From: an uncultured Candidatus Altimarinota bacterium
GTDB taxonomy: Bacteria; Patescibacteriota; Gracilibacteria; BD1-5; UBA6164
Reading direction: 5' to 3'
DNA: 7,873 nucleotides
Assembly (NCBI GenBank): GCA_937944175.1
Contig: CALDZW010000047.1
Span: forward strand, 1-7,873
A program made the translations under genes and the position numbers. Of this stretch, positions 1 to 7,873 are shown one piece after another. The first letter of the stretch is position 1; each line of letters opens with the position of its first letter. The notes under the pieces are model-generated. The model did not search any database and had not been told where the DNA came from. It worked only from the letters and a program-made list of their open reading frames with translations.

Positions 1-616
1 CTACTTCTTTTGTATGAACATCGAGATAGAGTACTCAGTCAGTAAAAGAATTTAAAAATTCAGCATCATGAGAAATTACTAAAACAGTTTTTTTATACTC
101 TTTAAGAAAATCTTCAAGATGATAAATTCCATCTTTATCTAGATTGTTAGTTGGTTCATCTAAAAGTAGAATATCTGGTTTTTGAATAAGAGCTGCTGCA
201 AGCATGAGTCTCGCTTGCTGTCATCCAGAAAATTTATTAATGATTTTATCAAGTGGTGCGTCTAAGTTTACAGCTCTGAGCACTTCTGCAATATCACGAT
301 CAATATTATGAGAATCTTTATCTGGAGAATATTTTCTGAAGTAATCTTGAACAGTAAGTTCTTTATCACTAATAGGCATTACTTGAAAAGCAGTAGCAAT
401 AGTTGATCCATCAGGAGTGTGAACTTTTCCATATTTTGGTTCAAGTTCTTTATTTATTAATTTGAAAATTGTGGATTTACCAGCTCAGTTTTGTCACATA
501 ATAGTGATTTTTTTGCCCGCTCTTATATTAAAAGTTACATCTTCTAAAATAATCTTAGGATGAACATATTCAAATGTTACACTTTCAAATTTTACTACTG
601 TTTCTGTACTTGCCAT
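1..616 (-). CDS. ABC-F type ATPase, N-terminal ABC domain (3' end cut off by the window)
   Basis: With UGA read as Gly, 205 residues are open from ATG at 616 and run off base 1. It is a complete ABC nucleotide-binding domain: Walker A GQNGAGKST at residues 41-49, Q-loop Gln78, signature SGGQQARL at 130-137, Walker B ILLLDEP at 149-155, then TNNLD, and H-loop ISHD at 181-184. Gly41, Gly44, Gly132 and Gly194 are all UGA codons, so the standard code would destroy the ATP site. SGGQQ, the DEPTNNLD stretch and the SHDAEFLN stretch are typical of ABC-F proteins, soluble tandem-ABC ATPases that act on ribosomes (translation factors or antibiotic protection) rather than transporters. No membrane segment is visible. 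The second ABC domain and linker would lie beyond base 1, so the subfamily cannot be set. No clear Shine-Dalgarno precedes the ATG; a promoter-like pair lies about 30 bases upstream. It is the last visible gene of the minus-strand cluster. Confidence 0.9.
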
Positions 617-643
617 ATTTTCATATTATTTAGTGGATATATA

Positions 644-675
644 ATTATATACTAATGCTTTTCTTTCTCTGTCAA
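644..675 (-). promoter_or_regulatory. Putative sigma-70 type promoter for the ABC-F gene
   Basis: On the minus strand a perfect TTGACA (675-670) is followed after 18 bases by TATATA (651-646), which overlaps a TATAAT at 649-644 (20-base spacing). The ATPase start codon lies about 30 bases downstream. The elements overlap the last codons and stop of the membrane-protein gene. This suggests the ATPase can be transcribed independently of the two genes before it. AT-rich DNA gives TATAAT by chance, but the perfect -35 in register is less likely to be chance. Confidence 0.45.
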
Positions 676-1056
676 GAACTTTTTTATAGTTCTTTGAAAG
701 TATATTAAGGCAATAACTATGCATGTATATGAAAAAGGTCAGAGAGGTTCTTTTGCATATAATACTATGAAAGGAATAAAGAGAAGGGAAATTGAAAATA
801 ACACTCATGTAATTAGATTGTAGATTGATTTAGCTCAAACATTTGTTTCTACATTAAATGCTGCTTTGAGTAAGGCAATTATTCAAAGTCCAATCATTAT
901 TGGTCCAATGAAAAATCACCATAATTGAGGGAGTATTATGAAAAAAAATCATGAAACTCCTTTGTTTTCAACCATCTCTTTAAATACATTTATGGAGATA
1001 GTGAGGTATATTGCTCATATAAATAATGTTAGCAGAGGGAGAGTATATTTTTTCAC
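652..1056 (-). CDS. Small four-helix integral membrane protein of unknown function
   Basis: Open for 134 residues from GTG at 1056 to TAG at 652, only when UGA is Gly. The family is not recognised. The protein is very hydrophobic, with likely membrane helices near residues 5-22, 37-65 (possibly two short helices broken by Gly/Pro), 80-100 and 107-121. The C-terminal tail is basic and charged (QRTIKKFLTEKEKH), consistent with a cytoplasmic end under the positive-inside rule. GTG was chosen because it lies just after the in-frame TAA and gives an MKKYTLPLLTLF-type N-terminus that forms the first helix. ATG at 975 (residue 28) is an alternative that would lose that helix. The gene starts 10 bases after the stop of the CYTH gene, so the two are probably co-transcribed. 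No catalytic motif is visible. The UGA-to-Gly codons fall in or beside helices, where Gly is plausible. Confidence 0.7.
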
Positions 1057-1066
1057 AATTTATTGT

Positions 1067-1651
1067 TTATGAGATTGTATTTTTAGTCATTATTTCATAG
1101 AGTTCAATATTTTGGTGCATAGCACATACTTCTGTTTTATAACATGATTCATCAGTCATTGATGTTAATCATAATGATTTTCTGAAATCTGATATCAGAG
1201 AGTTAGCTTCTTTATGTGATAATTTTTTCTCATGAGGGTTTTGGCATATTTCTATTTCATATTTTTTTCCATATTGGTATGATTCTACATCAATTTGAAT
1301 AGAGTGTCAGTTAAATTCAGATGTATATGATTCTCTTAGAGTTTCAATAAACATAACTCATGTAACATCATCTGTAGTTATTCATAACTTTGAAAGCTCA
1401 GCCTCAATTTCATCATCATCAGAATATTCACAACTGACAGCAAGTTTTGATGTATTTTTATTTTTCATTCTTGATTTTAATTCATATTGACCATCTCTTA
1501 ATCTCAATACAAAATCATTTTTTATAAGAATAAAATCCTTATCTAGATAATAATCTTTAATAGTTTTTTCTTCTTCAAGAGTAGTTGCACTTTTAATGAT
1601 CTGGTAATCATGTTCAGTAAAACAATATTTTTTTTCAAATTCAATATTCAT
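1067..1651 (-). CDS. CYTH-domain phosphohydrolase, thiamine-triphosphatase-like
   Basis: A 194-residue protein from ATG at 1651 to TAA at 1069-1067, with four in-frame UGA codons (Gly90, 98, 115, 161). The N-terminus carries the CYTH signature ExExK (E4-F-E6-K-K8). It is followed by YYLDKD (35-40), VLRLRDGQYELKSR (48-61, with alternating basic residues), ETLRES (103-108) and a later acidic strand ID-VESYQYGKKYEIEI (120-135). This order matches triphosphate tunnel metalloenzymes, in which Arg/Lys on tunnel strands bind triphosphate and Glu pairs bind a divalent metal. Length and the YYLD/LRLRDG pattern resemble thiamine triphosphatase more than class IV adenylate cyclase, but inorganic triphosphatase remains possible. 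No signal peptide is seen, so it is probably cytoplasmic. It is first in the minus-strand cluster, with no clear Shine-Dalgarno. Under the standard code it would stop at residue 89, inside the fold. Confidence 0.85.
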
Positions 1652-1807
1652 TAGATACTTTGTTTAGAGATAGTAGTATAAAAGATACAGGAAAGAATAT
1701 AAAAATCAATTTTTTCACATTATTCACAAAAAAAGTTATTAGAAAGAGCAGTTTTCTGTATTATATAGATACAGTGTATGCTTTATTTGATAATTATGTA
1801 GTTTTGT
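1652..1807. promoter_or_regulatory. Divergent intergenic region between the CYTH gene and the esterase gene
   Basis: These 156 AT-rich bases separate two gene starts facing away from each other, so promoters for both directions should lie here. For the plus strand, GATAAT at 1789-1794 is the best -10-like match, without a convincing -35. For the minus strand, a TATACT-like hexamer lies about 20-30 bases before the CYTH start, also without a good -35 at normal spacing. No Shine-Dalgarno is visible before either start. No operator-like palindrome was recognised. Confidence 0.35.
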
Positions 1808-3805
1808 ATGAAAAAATTATTTTTGTTTCTTGCTTCGCTATTGATGGTGTTGTTTAGTCTTTCCCATAATGCAATTGCTGTGGACATTCCTGTAAGTAAT
1901 TATTCTCAGCTGAATGCTGCTATTTCTTCTTCTCTTCCTTGAGATAGGATATTGTTATCTTCATGAAATTATTGAGATATTGTTATCAATAATATTAATA
2001 AGGCTTGAGAAGTATTATTAGAATCAGTTGATTCAAATAATATGGCTCTGATAGAAAAAATTACTATAAGTAACTCTTCAAATCTTTCCTTTAATTCAAT
2101 TGATTTTTCACATATCAAGAGATCAAATGAAAGAGAATGGAGTGCTTTTGTAAGGATATTTAATTCAAATAATATCGCTGTAAGGAATTCAAATATAGAG
2201 TGAAGCAATAATGCTACACTGAGTGATGATACCTGGGGAGCTTTCGTTCATTGAAACACAGACATTGTTTTTGAATGAAATACTTTTTCTCATTTAGTAA
2301 AATCATTTATTTCACTACATAATCAAGATATAGATGTATTAGAGAATGATTTTTCAAATATATATAAATCATGAGTTGAAATTTGAAAAAATTCACAAAA
2401 TATTAGAGTAGCATGAAATCATTTTTCTGATTTTTACGGATGTGATTTTTCTAATGTTATTTCATGTACAAGGGCTCCTGTTTCTATTAGTGTGTGGAAT
2501 ACATGAGGTTCTCAAAAACTGACAGATGTGGAAATATCATGAAATACATCATTGATATGAGATGGGAATTTTACTCAATTTATAGTAGTGAATTCAAATA
2601 ATAATTCTTATCCTATTGAAAGAATTGTTATTGATAATAATCTTAATTATAATAATCATATTAACGGAATTGTAAGTGTAAAAGCTGTTGATATTGAAAT
2701 GACAAATAATACAATGATCCAAGGTAATGTAAGCGATTACAACCTTACTCAAACTATTACAAAGCCATATATAAGAATCATTTGAATTCATCCTGCAGTG
2801 ATAACAGACAATATAGCAATGTGAGTAGCCATTGATTCACAAGCAAGTTGAAGTACAAATACAAATAATATTGTTGCAAAGAATGAAAATTCATCACATT
2901 CATCATCGTATAGTTCACTTTTTGTTAATGGATTTTCATGAAGAAGTGCTGTAGTTTGAGATTTTGAAATACATGCTTCAAGCTCTACACAGAACACATG
3001 ATACCAATCATGAAATGGTTCTTCAAATAACAATAATAATGATAACCAACCTCCAGTAGTAGACACTTGATATGATATTTTCTTGATTGCAGGACAATCA
3101 AATACTCACTACTGATTATGAGATCTTTCTACAATTACTGTACCAGCAGACGTATATCAGTGGGGAAGATTTTATCCAAATAATAATCAAATAGCACCTG
3201 CTACTGTTCCTCTAGAACACTGGACAAAAAGAGTAGATAGAGGGTGATTTGGTATCCCATTTGTGTCTCATTACATAAATAACTGACATTTAGTATGAGA
3301 CAGGGAGGTACTTATCATACCAGCCGGATATGGAAATTCAGGATTTATGAATAACTTCTGGAATAAATGAGATACGGCTTATAATGATGCAATTACTAGA
3401 GTAAATGCAGCACTAGCAAGTAAGCCATGAAGCGAATTAAAAGCAATACTATGGCATCAATGAGAGTATGATGCATCACGTGGTTCACAGGCAAGTACCT
3501 ATCAGTTAGCCTTTCATAATATGATATCTGATATGAGAAGTGATATAGATTGAGATGCTAGCAATGTACCATTTATAGTTTGATGAATGGCACCTAACTG
3601 GGTTGATGATAACCCAACAGTATATGAGCCAATAGAGAATGTTCATAAAAATACTCCTTCAATTGTCTTAAATACTGCATTTGCAGACCCATATAATCCA
3701 ACAAGAATCACCTGAATGTCAGATAATATTCATTATTCACTTGATTGACAGATTGAGCTTTGATGAAGATATTATACTGCATATGATAGTATAGTTTCAA
3801 ATTAA
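1808..3805 (+). CDS. Secreted beta-helix protein with C-terminal SASA/CE6-type SGNH acetylesterase domain
   Basis: A 665-residue protein from ATG 1808 to TAA 3803-3805, with about 36 in-frame UGA and about 16 GGN glycine codons by my count. Residues 1-24 form a signal peptide (MKK, hydrophobic core, cleavage after AIA), so it is exported. Residues about 27-395 begin with an AAISSSLPGDRILLSSGNY stretch, then repeated short strands ending in N-x-F/I, such as FEGNTFSH, LENDFSNI and VAGNHFSD. This is a right-handed parallel beta-helix like polysaccharide lyases and NosD-type proteins; no lyase active site was recognised. An Asn/Ser-rich linker (about 396-420) joins a sialate-O-acetylesterase-like domain with GQSN (429-432, nucleophile Ser431), HQGE (550-553, Gly552 is UGA) and D639xxH642. 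The family removes O-acetyl groups from sugars. Inferred role: binding and de-acetylating host or neighbour glycans. The usual GG block is altered to a GYGNSGF stretch. A terminator follows directly. Confidence 0.9.
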
Positions 3806-3810
3806 ATATA

Positions 3811-3850
3811 AAAAAATAAACCCCCTAGAAGTAGAGGGTTTATTTTTTTT
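3811..3850 (+). terminator. Hairpin terminator after the esterase gene
   Basis: The left arm AAATAAACCCCCT (3814-3826) pairs with AGAGGGTTTATTT (3833-3845), with one mismatch and a six-base loop, and is followed by a run of T on the plus strand (3843-3850, more T to 3860). It begins six bases after the TAA. The A-run on the left side means it could also work for minus-strand transcription, but no minus-strand gene lies nearby. It separates the two exported-protein genes into different transcripts. Confidence 0.85.
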
Positions 3851-3972
3851 GTATTTTTTTGTAAATGTCAACAATAAACATGCCTAATAATAGTTATTTT
3901 TTTGTTTATAGATTTTTTATAGTTTATTATTTGTGTAGTTCTTACACTCTAGAAGAATGAGAATTTTTACTA

Positions 3973-3978
3973 TATAAT
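3973..3978 (+). promoter_or_regulatory. TATAAT -10-like element just before the adhesin gene
   Basis: A perfect TATAAT ends 10 bases before the ATG at 3989. Used as a -10, it would place the transcript start within a few bases of the start codon, giving an almost leaderless mRNA, which fits the absence of a Shine-Dalgarno. No good -35 lies 16-18 bases upstream; TTACAC (3942-3947) is too far away. The rest of the 3851-3988 gap is AT-rich with nothing else recognised. Confidence 0.3.
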
Positions 3979-3988
3979 TATAAAAATT

Positions 3989-6900
3989 ATGAATTTGAGA
4001 AAAATGGCTACTAAGATACTTATTGTAGCTTTTATTTCAACATATATTTTACCAACTCAATTGTTTAATCAGACACATGCTGCCTGATTTAATACTGATT
4101 GTAGCGATACGGCTACAACAGAGATTTCTCAAATTGAGTGTGAAGCTCTTTGAGCCATGTATAATTCATTAAATTGAGATTCTTGGAATAATAATACTAA
4201 CTGGGGAACAACAGGTACTTCAGTTAAAACATGGTTTTGACTCCTTTTTACATGAGCAAATCTTACAAGAATAAATTTACAGTATAATGGAGTAGTGTGA
4301 ATTCTACCAACTGAAATTTGAAATTTTACATCTCTTCAACAGTTATTCTTGAGTGGGAATTCCATTTCTTGAACTTTACCACAAGAATTATGAAATGTTA
4401 CTACCCTTACTAGTCTGAGAGTAGATGTAAATAATATGTCAGGAAACATTCCTGCTTCATTTTCAAACCTTATAAATTTACAAGAAGTAAGATTCCATAG
4501 AAATGATTTTTCTTGAACACTTGACGCACTTTGATGACAAGCAAACCTTAACTGGATGTATTTAGAAGAGAATAATTTTCATTGAGAAGTTCCGTCTGGA
4601 ATTTTATCAAGACCAAATATGAGAGTATTTAGAGCAAATACAAATCACTTTATATGAGCTGCTCCAGAATTTATTTCATCATGAATGACAACTTATAAAA
4701 TTGCAAATAATCATTTTGATCATATTGAATCAGATACAAATAAAGAGGCTATCATAAACAATCTTACTTGGTATAATGCTATATGAGATAGGTCAAGAAA
4801 TATGCAATCATTTATTCCTGTAACTATTGAGCAAGCTACATCACAAATTGACCCAACAACTGTGGATTCAGTAATATTTGATATAGTTTTTGATGAAGCT
4901 ATGGATATGTCAACATTTACAACTTCTGACATTACATTCTCGTGAAGTACAACTGCATCTGTAAGTACTATAAATGAAGTATCTCCAAATGATGGAACTT
5001 CTTTTCAAATAGTTGTTAATTGACTTTCAAATTGAGATACTGTAGAGCCAATACTTGAAGAATGAAACGTTCTTACATTACTAGGAGTTAAGAATTACAA
5101 ATCTACATCTGTAGATAATAGTGTCACATTTACTCCGATATCAAATAATCCACCAACAGATATTGCTCTTGATAATAGTAGTATAAGTGAAAATAGTTCT
5201 TTATGAGATGTAGTATGAAACCTCACTTCAAGTGATGTAGATCAAGGAGACGCACACACATATACATTAATCTCATGAGGATGAGATGAAGACAATTCGT
5301 TATTTACTCTTTCATGAAGTCAGCTTGTTTTGAAGATGTCACCTGACTATGAAAATCCAGTTGATACTTGAGATTTTGCTTGAAATAATACCTATTCAAT
5401 AAGAGTTGAGACTGACGATGGTAATGGAGGTACTTATGAGAAAATCATGATTATTAGTATAATAGATATTGATGAGATTGCTCCTTTACCACCAGTGATC
5501 ACGAGTCATAATAATTGAGACTTTATATCAAATAATCTCCCAATAATATCGGGAACAGGGGAAGTATGAAGTACAATAGTCCTTACAATTGATGGAGTTG
5601 TATATACTACAGGAGTTGATGGGTCATGAAACTGGTCACTACCAATTACAAGTCAGCTTCTAGATGATAATTATGATATTATTGCTACTCAAAGTGATAG
5701 TGCTTGAAATGTCAGTCCACAAACACAAAAACATATTACGGTTGATACCATAAAACCAATTATATCATTTATTGATGGAATTGATCCTTCACCAGCTCTT
5801 AGTGACATTATTGAAATTATTACTACAGATGATAATTTAGATGTCACTACATTACAATATGGATATGTGTCCAATATAGCAGATTGTACAGATTTATTTA
5901 CTGCAATAAATCCATATACAAATAATAATTCTTTTGTCAGTAATAGTGTTGCTAATAATTGAAAATATATTTGTGCAATTTGAAAAGATTTTGCATGAAA
6001 CATTGGTCACGCAATTACTTTGAATTCATTTCAAGCTAATTTACCACCCATAATTGAATTAGTATGAAGTGGAACTGTGAATGTTTCTCAATGAGCAACA
6101 TATTCAGATTCTTGAGCTCTATTTATTGATGATGTTGATTGAACAGGAGCATTAGTATGAAGTGGAATAGTTGATACAAATACTCTATGAGCGTATTCAA
6201 TAGCTTATAATTATACTGACTCATCTTCTCAAGCAGCTCAAGAAGTTACCAGGTCAGTATTGGTGATTGATACTACTGTACCCGCACTTCCAACTATCAA
6301 AACACCTGAATGAACTACTATAGCTGAATGAACAGCAGAACCTTTTAGTACTGTGTCACTTGTTTCAGTTACATCTTGAGTAACGTGTACTACCATTGCT
6401 ACTGTTTCTGGAACATATGCCTGTGATATGTGACCTGCAGTTGTAAGTTGAGAAGATGTTGTCATTACGAGTACTGATAATTCTGGAAATTACTCAAGTA
6501 ATTACTATCAAGAAGTATTTGATTTTTGACTTCCAACACTAGCGCTCGTATGAAACCCAATAATTATACATACAGCATGAACTGTGTATACAGATGCATG
6601 AGCAGTATTTACAGATAATGTAGATGGAACATGACCAGTAGTGACATGAGATACAGTTAATACTTCAACTCCATGAACCTATACACTGACATATAATTAT
6701 ACAGATGTAGCATGAAATGTAGCACAACCAGTTACAAGAACAGTGACAGTTGTAGTAGCAGTAGTGCCTGATACAACACTTCCAACACTTACACTAGTAT
6801 GAAATCCTACAATTACTCATATAGCATGAACTGCTTATACAGATGCATGAGCACTATTCATGGATAATGTAGATGGAACATGAGCAGTAGTGACATGAAA

Positions 6901-7873
6901 TACGGTTGATACTTCAACACCATGAACCTATACACTGACATATAATTATACAGATGCAGCATGAAATCTGGCACAACCAGTTACAAGAACAGTAATAGTC
7001 ATGGATAATGATGCGCCTGTGATGGTTGAAGATTCTTTACAGGTAAATACATGAGGAGAATCAGTAACTATTTCATGGGAAACAAATGAAAAAACTTCAA
7101 CTCAGATTATATATGGTTTAACTACCGTTGTAAATAATCAAACACAAGTTGCAGACATTGCTCCAAGAGTGAATACTCATTCAGCTACTCTTACTGGGCT
7201 CAGCCAATGTACTAAGTATTACTATTATACTGTTTCAGTTGATGCTTATTGAAATGAAGCAAAAGAATGAATATATGACTTTATTACATCATGATGTTCA
7301 TGAAATGCAGAAGTTTTGAGTGTAAAAGATGTAGACGTAGTATTAAATACTGAAGGAACAAATAATCCAATTGAGCTACAAAATGCTTGAAAAATGGTAA
7401 AAGTTGATGTTCCAGCAGGTTTTTCAACTTCATATTTATCCCAAAATACTTGTAACTGAGAATGAGCATACTTTCAGTTTAAAGAAATAGATAAAATTGC
7501 TGTTGAAAACTCATTATGAAAACCGGATAACAAATGAAAAACATTGAGAACATATGATCTTTCAGCATATTGTACTCCAAATAAGAGAATGAAGAATTTT
7601 GATCAAGAGATTGAAATTACCTCTAATTATCTTGAATCAGAACTATGAACTGAGGATGAATCTAATTTAGCTATTTTTAGATATGATGAAATAGATAATG
7701 AATGGAAAAAGCTAAATAACTGTAGTGTGAATACAACTTATAATACAGTAACATGTACTACAAATCATTTTTCAACATTCTGAGTATTTTCTGTTGATGT
7801 TGAAGAAGTTGAGCAACAAAGTAATAATTCATCAACTATTCAAACTTCACAATCATCATGAAGTTCATCAAAA
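3989..7873 (+). CDS. Giant modular surface protein: LRR, Ig-like, cadherin-like, DUF5011 and Fn3 domains (3' end cut off)
   Basis: At least 1295 residues, open to the window edge only with UGA as Gly. Domains in order: signal peptide (1 to about 31, THA/A cleavage); a cap with YNSLNGDSWNNNTNW (58-72); about seven plant-type LRRs (92-246); an Ig-like domain (278-385); a cadherin-like domain opening NNPPTDIALDNSSISEN (386-494); an Ig-like domain ending VDTIKP (499-590); a further Ig-like stretch (591-684); DUF5011-like domain 1 (685-765); an Ig-like domain (766-847); DUF5011-like domains 2 (848-930) and 3 (931-1008); an Fn3-like domain (1009-1105) with SWETNEKTSTQIIYG and an ATLTGLSQCTKYYY stretch; and a beta-rich domain (1106-1270) with HFSTFGVFSV, then a Ser/Asn/Gln-rich tail. 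No enzyme motif is seen. Inferred role: long adhesin on the cell surface; the Ser-rich tail suggests a membrane or wall anchor beyond 7873. ATG 3989 gives a good signal peptide; ATG 4004 is the alternative. Confidence 0.92.
4262..4726 (+). repeat. Plant-type leucine-rich repeat array within the surface protein
   Basis: Repeats of about 24 residues follow LxxLxLxxNxxxGxIPxxLGNxxx. Units start near residues 92, 116, 140, 164, 187, 211 and 235. The best are LQQLFLSGNSISGTLP and LTSLRVDVNNMSGNIP. The later units drift from consensus (MRVFRANTNHFIGAAP). The conserved Gly before the I/L-P pair is UGA in most units. The GxIP form is the plant-specific LRR class, which also occurs in bacterial surface proteins after an N-terminal cap with the W-x-N-NTNW pattern, as here. 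Confidence 0.85.
6530..7012 (+). repeat. Tandem duplicated DUF5011-like modules, highly similar at DNA level
   Basis: Two consecutive units start at 6530 and 6779, exactly 249 bases (83 codons) apart. Both encode LPTL-LVGNP, YTDAGA, DNVDGTG, then a TPGTYTLTYNYTD stretch, AGN and AQPVTRTV. The DNA matches nearly as well as the protein: a 37-base perfect match lies at 6671-6707 and 6920-6956, and a 116-base stretch around it shows only about eight differences. DUF5011-like unit 1 (6041-6283) is much more diverged. The pattern indicates a recent duplication or gene conversion between units 2 and 3. Confidence 0.9.

Noticed and set aside
1382..1651. A standalone 89-residue protein at the CYTH locus, ending at TGA
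   Set aside because: The stop is a UGA that reads as Gly90. The frame continues with matching CYTH strands to TAA at 1067, so this is only the N-terminal half of the 194-residue enzyme.
1660..1857. A 65-residue plus-strand gene in the divergent intergenic region
   Set aside because: It overlaps the esterase signal peptide in another frame, has no recognisable features, and its far end lies inside a clearly better gene.
2594..3066. Minus-strand open frames at 2594-2791 and 2788-3066 and plus-strand 2588-2785
   Set aside because: They lie inside the esterase gene. The minus-strand frames show no family signal, and the plus-strand one is a fragment of the same frame bounded by a UGA codon.
4720..6465. 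Minus-strand open frames at 4720-4932, 5689-6003 and 6238-6465
   Set aside because: All are antisense to well-supported domains of the surface protein. Their composition reflects the repetitive Thr/Ser/Val codons of the other strand.
6041..7012. CRISPR-like or noncoding repeat array
   Set aside because: The repeat period is 249 bases, in frame and protein-coding, with no short palindromic repeat or unique spacer structure.
1808..7873. Degraded pseudogenes full of nonsense codons
   Set aside because: Every in-frame stop is UGA, none is UAA or UAG, the same pattern holds on both strands, and UGA falls at positions where the families need Gly. Decay would give mixed stops and frameshifts.
1..7873. 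UGA read as tryptophan (code 4, Mycoplasma-like)
   Set aside because: Trp would replace the Walker A and signature glycines and the HQGE Gly, and would put Trp at turn positions in every Ig-like repeat. UGG also already serves at normal Trp sites such as NNTNW and WHQGE.

Overview
The window reads coherently only if UGA is glycine (genetic code 25), the code of the candidate phyla Absconditabacteria (SR1) and Gracilibacteria (BD1-5). Under the standard code every gene breaks into short fragments. With UGA as Gly, five long genes appear and cover almost the whole window, and conserved glycines fall on UGA codons: two in the Walker A loop and one in the signature of an ABC ATPase, the Gly of an HQGE esterase motif, and dozens in leucine-rich and Ig-like repeats. 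The visible stops are UAA or UAG. The DNA is AT-rich, and arginine is almost always AGA or AGG. I favour a host-attached CPR (Patescibacteria) epibiont, but cannot say which of the two phyla.

Left part (1-1651, minus strand): a compact cluster. Read in the direction of transcription it holds a CYTH/ThTPase-like phosphohydrolase (1651-1067), a small four-helix membrane protein (1056-652), and the N-terminal part of an ABC-F type ATPase (616 to beyond base 1). A promoter-like TTGACA/TATATA pair overlaps the end of the membrane gene and could drive the ATPase separately.

Right part (1808-7873, plus strand): after a 156-base divergent intergenic region come two large exported proteins. The first (1808-3805) has a signal peptide, a right-handed parallel beta-helix region and a C-terminal SASA/CE6-type SGNH esterase domain with its GQSN, HQGE and DxxH motifs. 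It ends at a strong hairpin terminator (3811-3850). The second (3989 to beyond 7873) has a signal peptide, plant-type LRRs, a string of Ig-like, cadherin-like and DUF5011-like domains, an Fn3-like domain and a beta-rich domain followed by a Ser/Asn-rich tail. It is open at the window end.

Working together (inference): the two exported proteins look like a surface module for a cell that lives on another cell. One would be a carbohydrate-binding or de-acetylating enzyme acting on host or neighbour glycans, the other a very long modular adhesin. The minus-strand genes look like housekeeping. No RNA gene, CRISPR array, transposase or origin was recognised.
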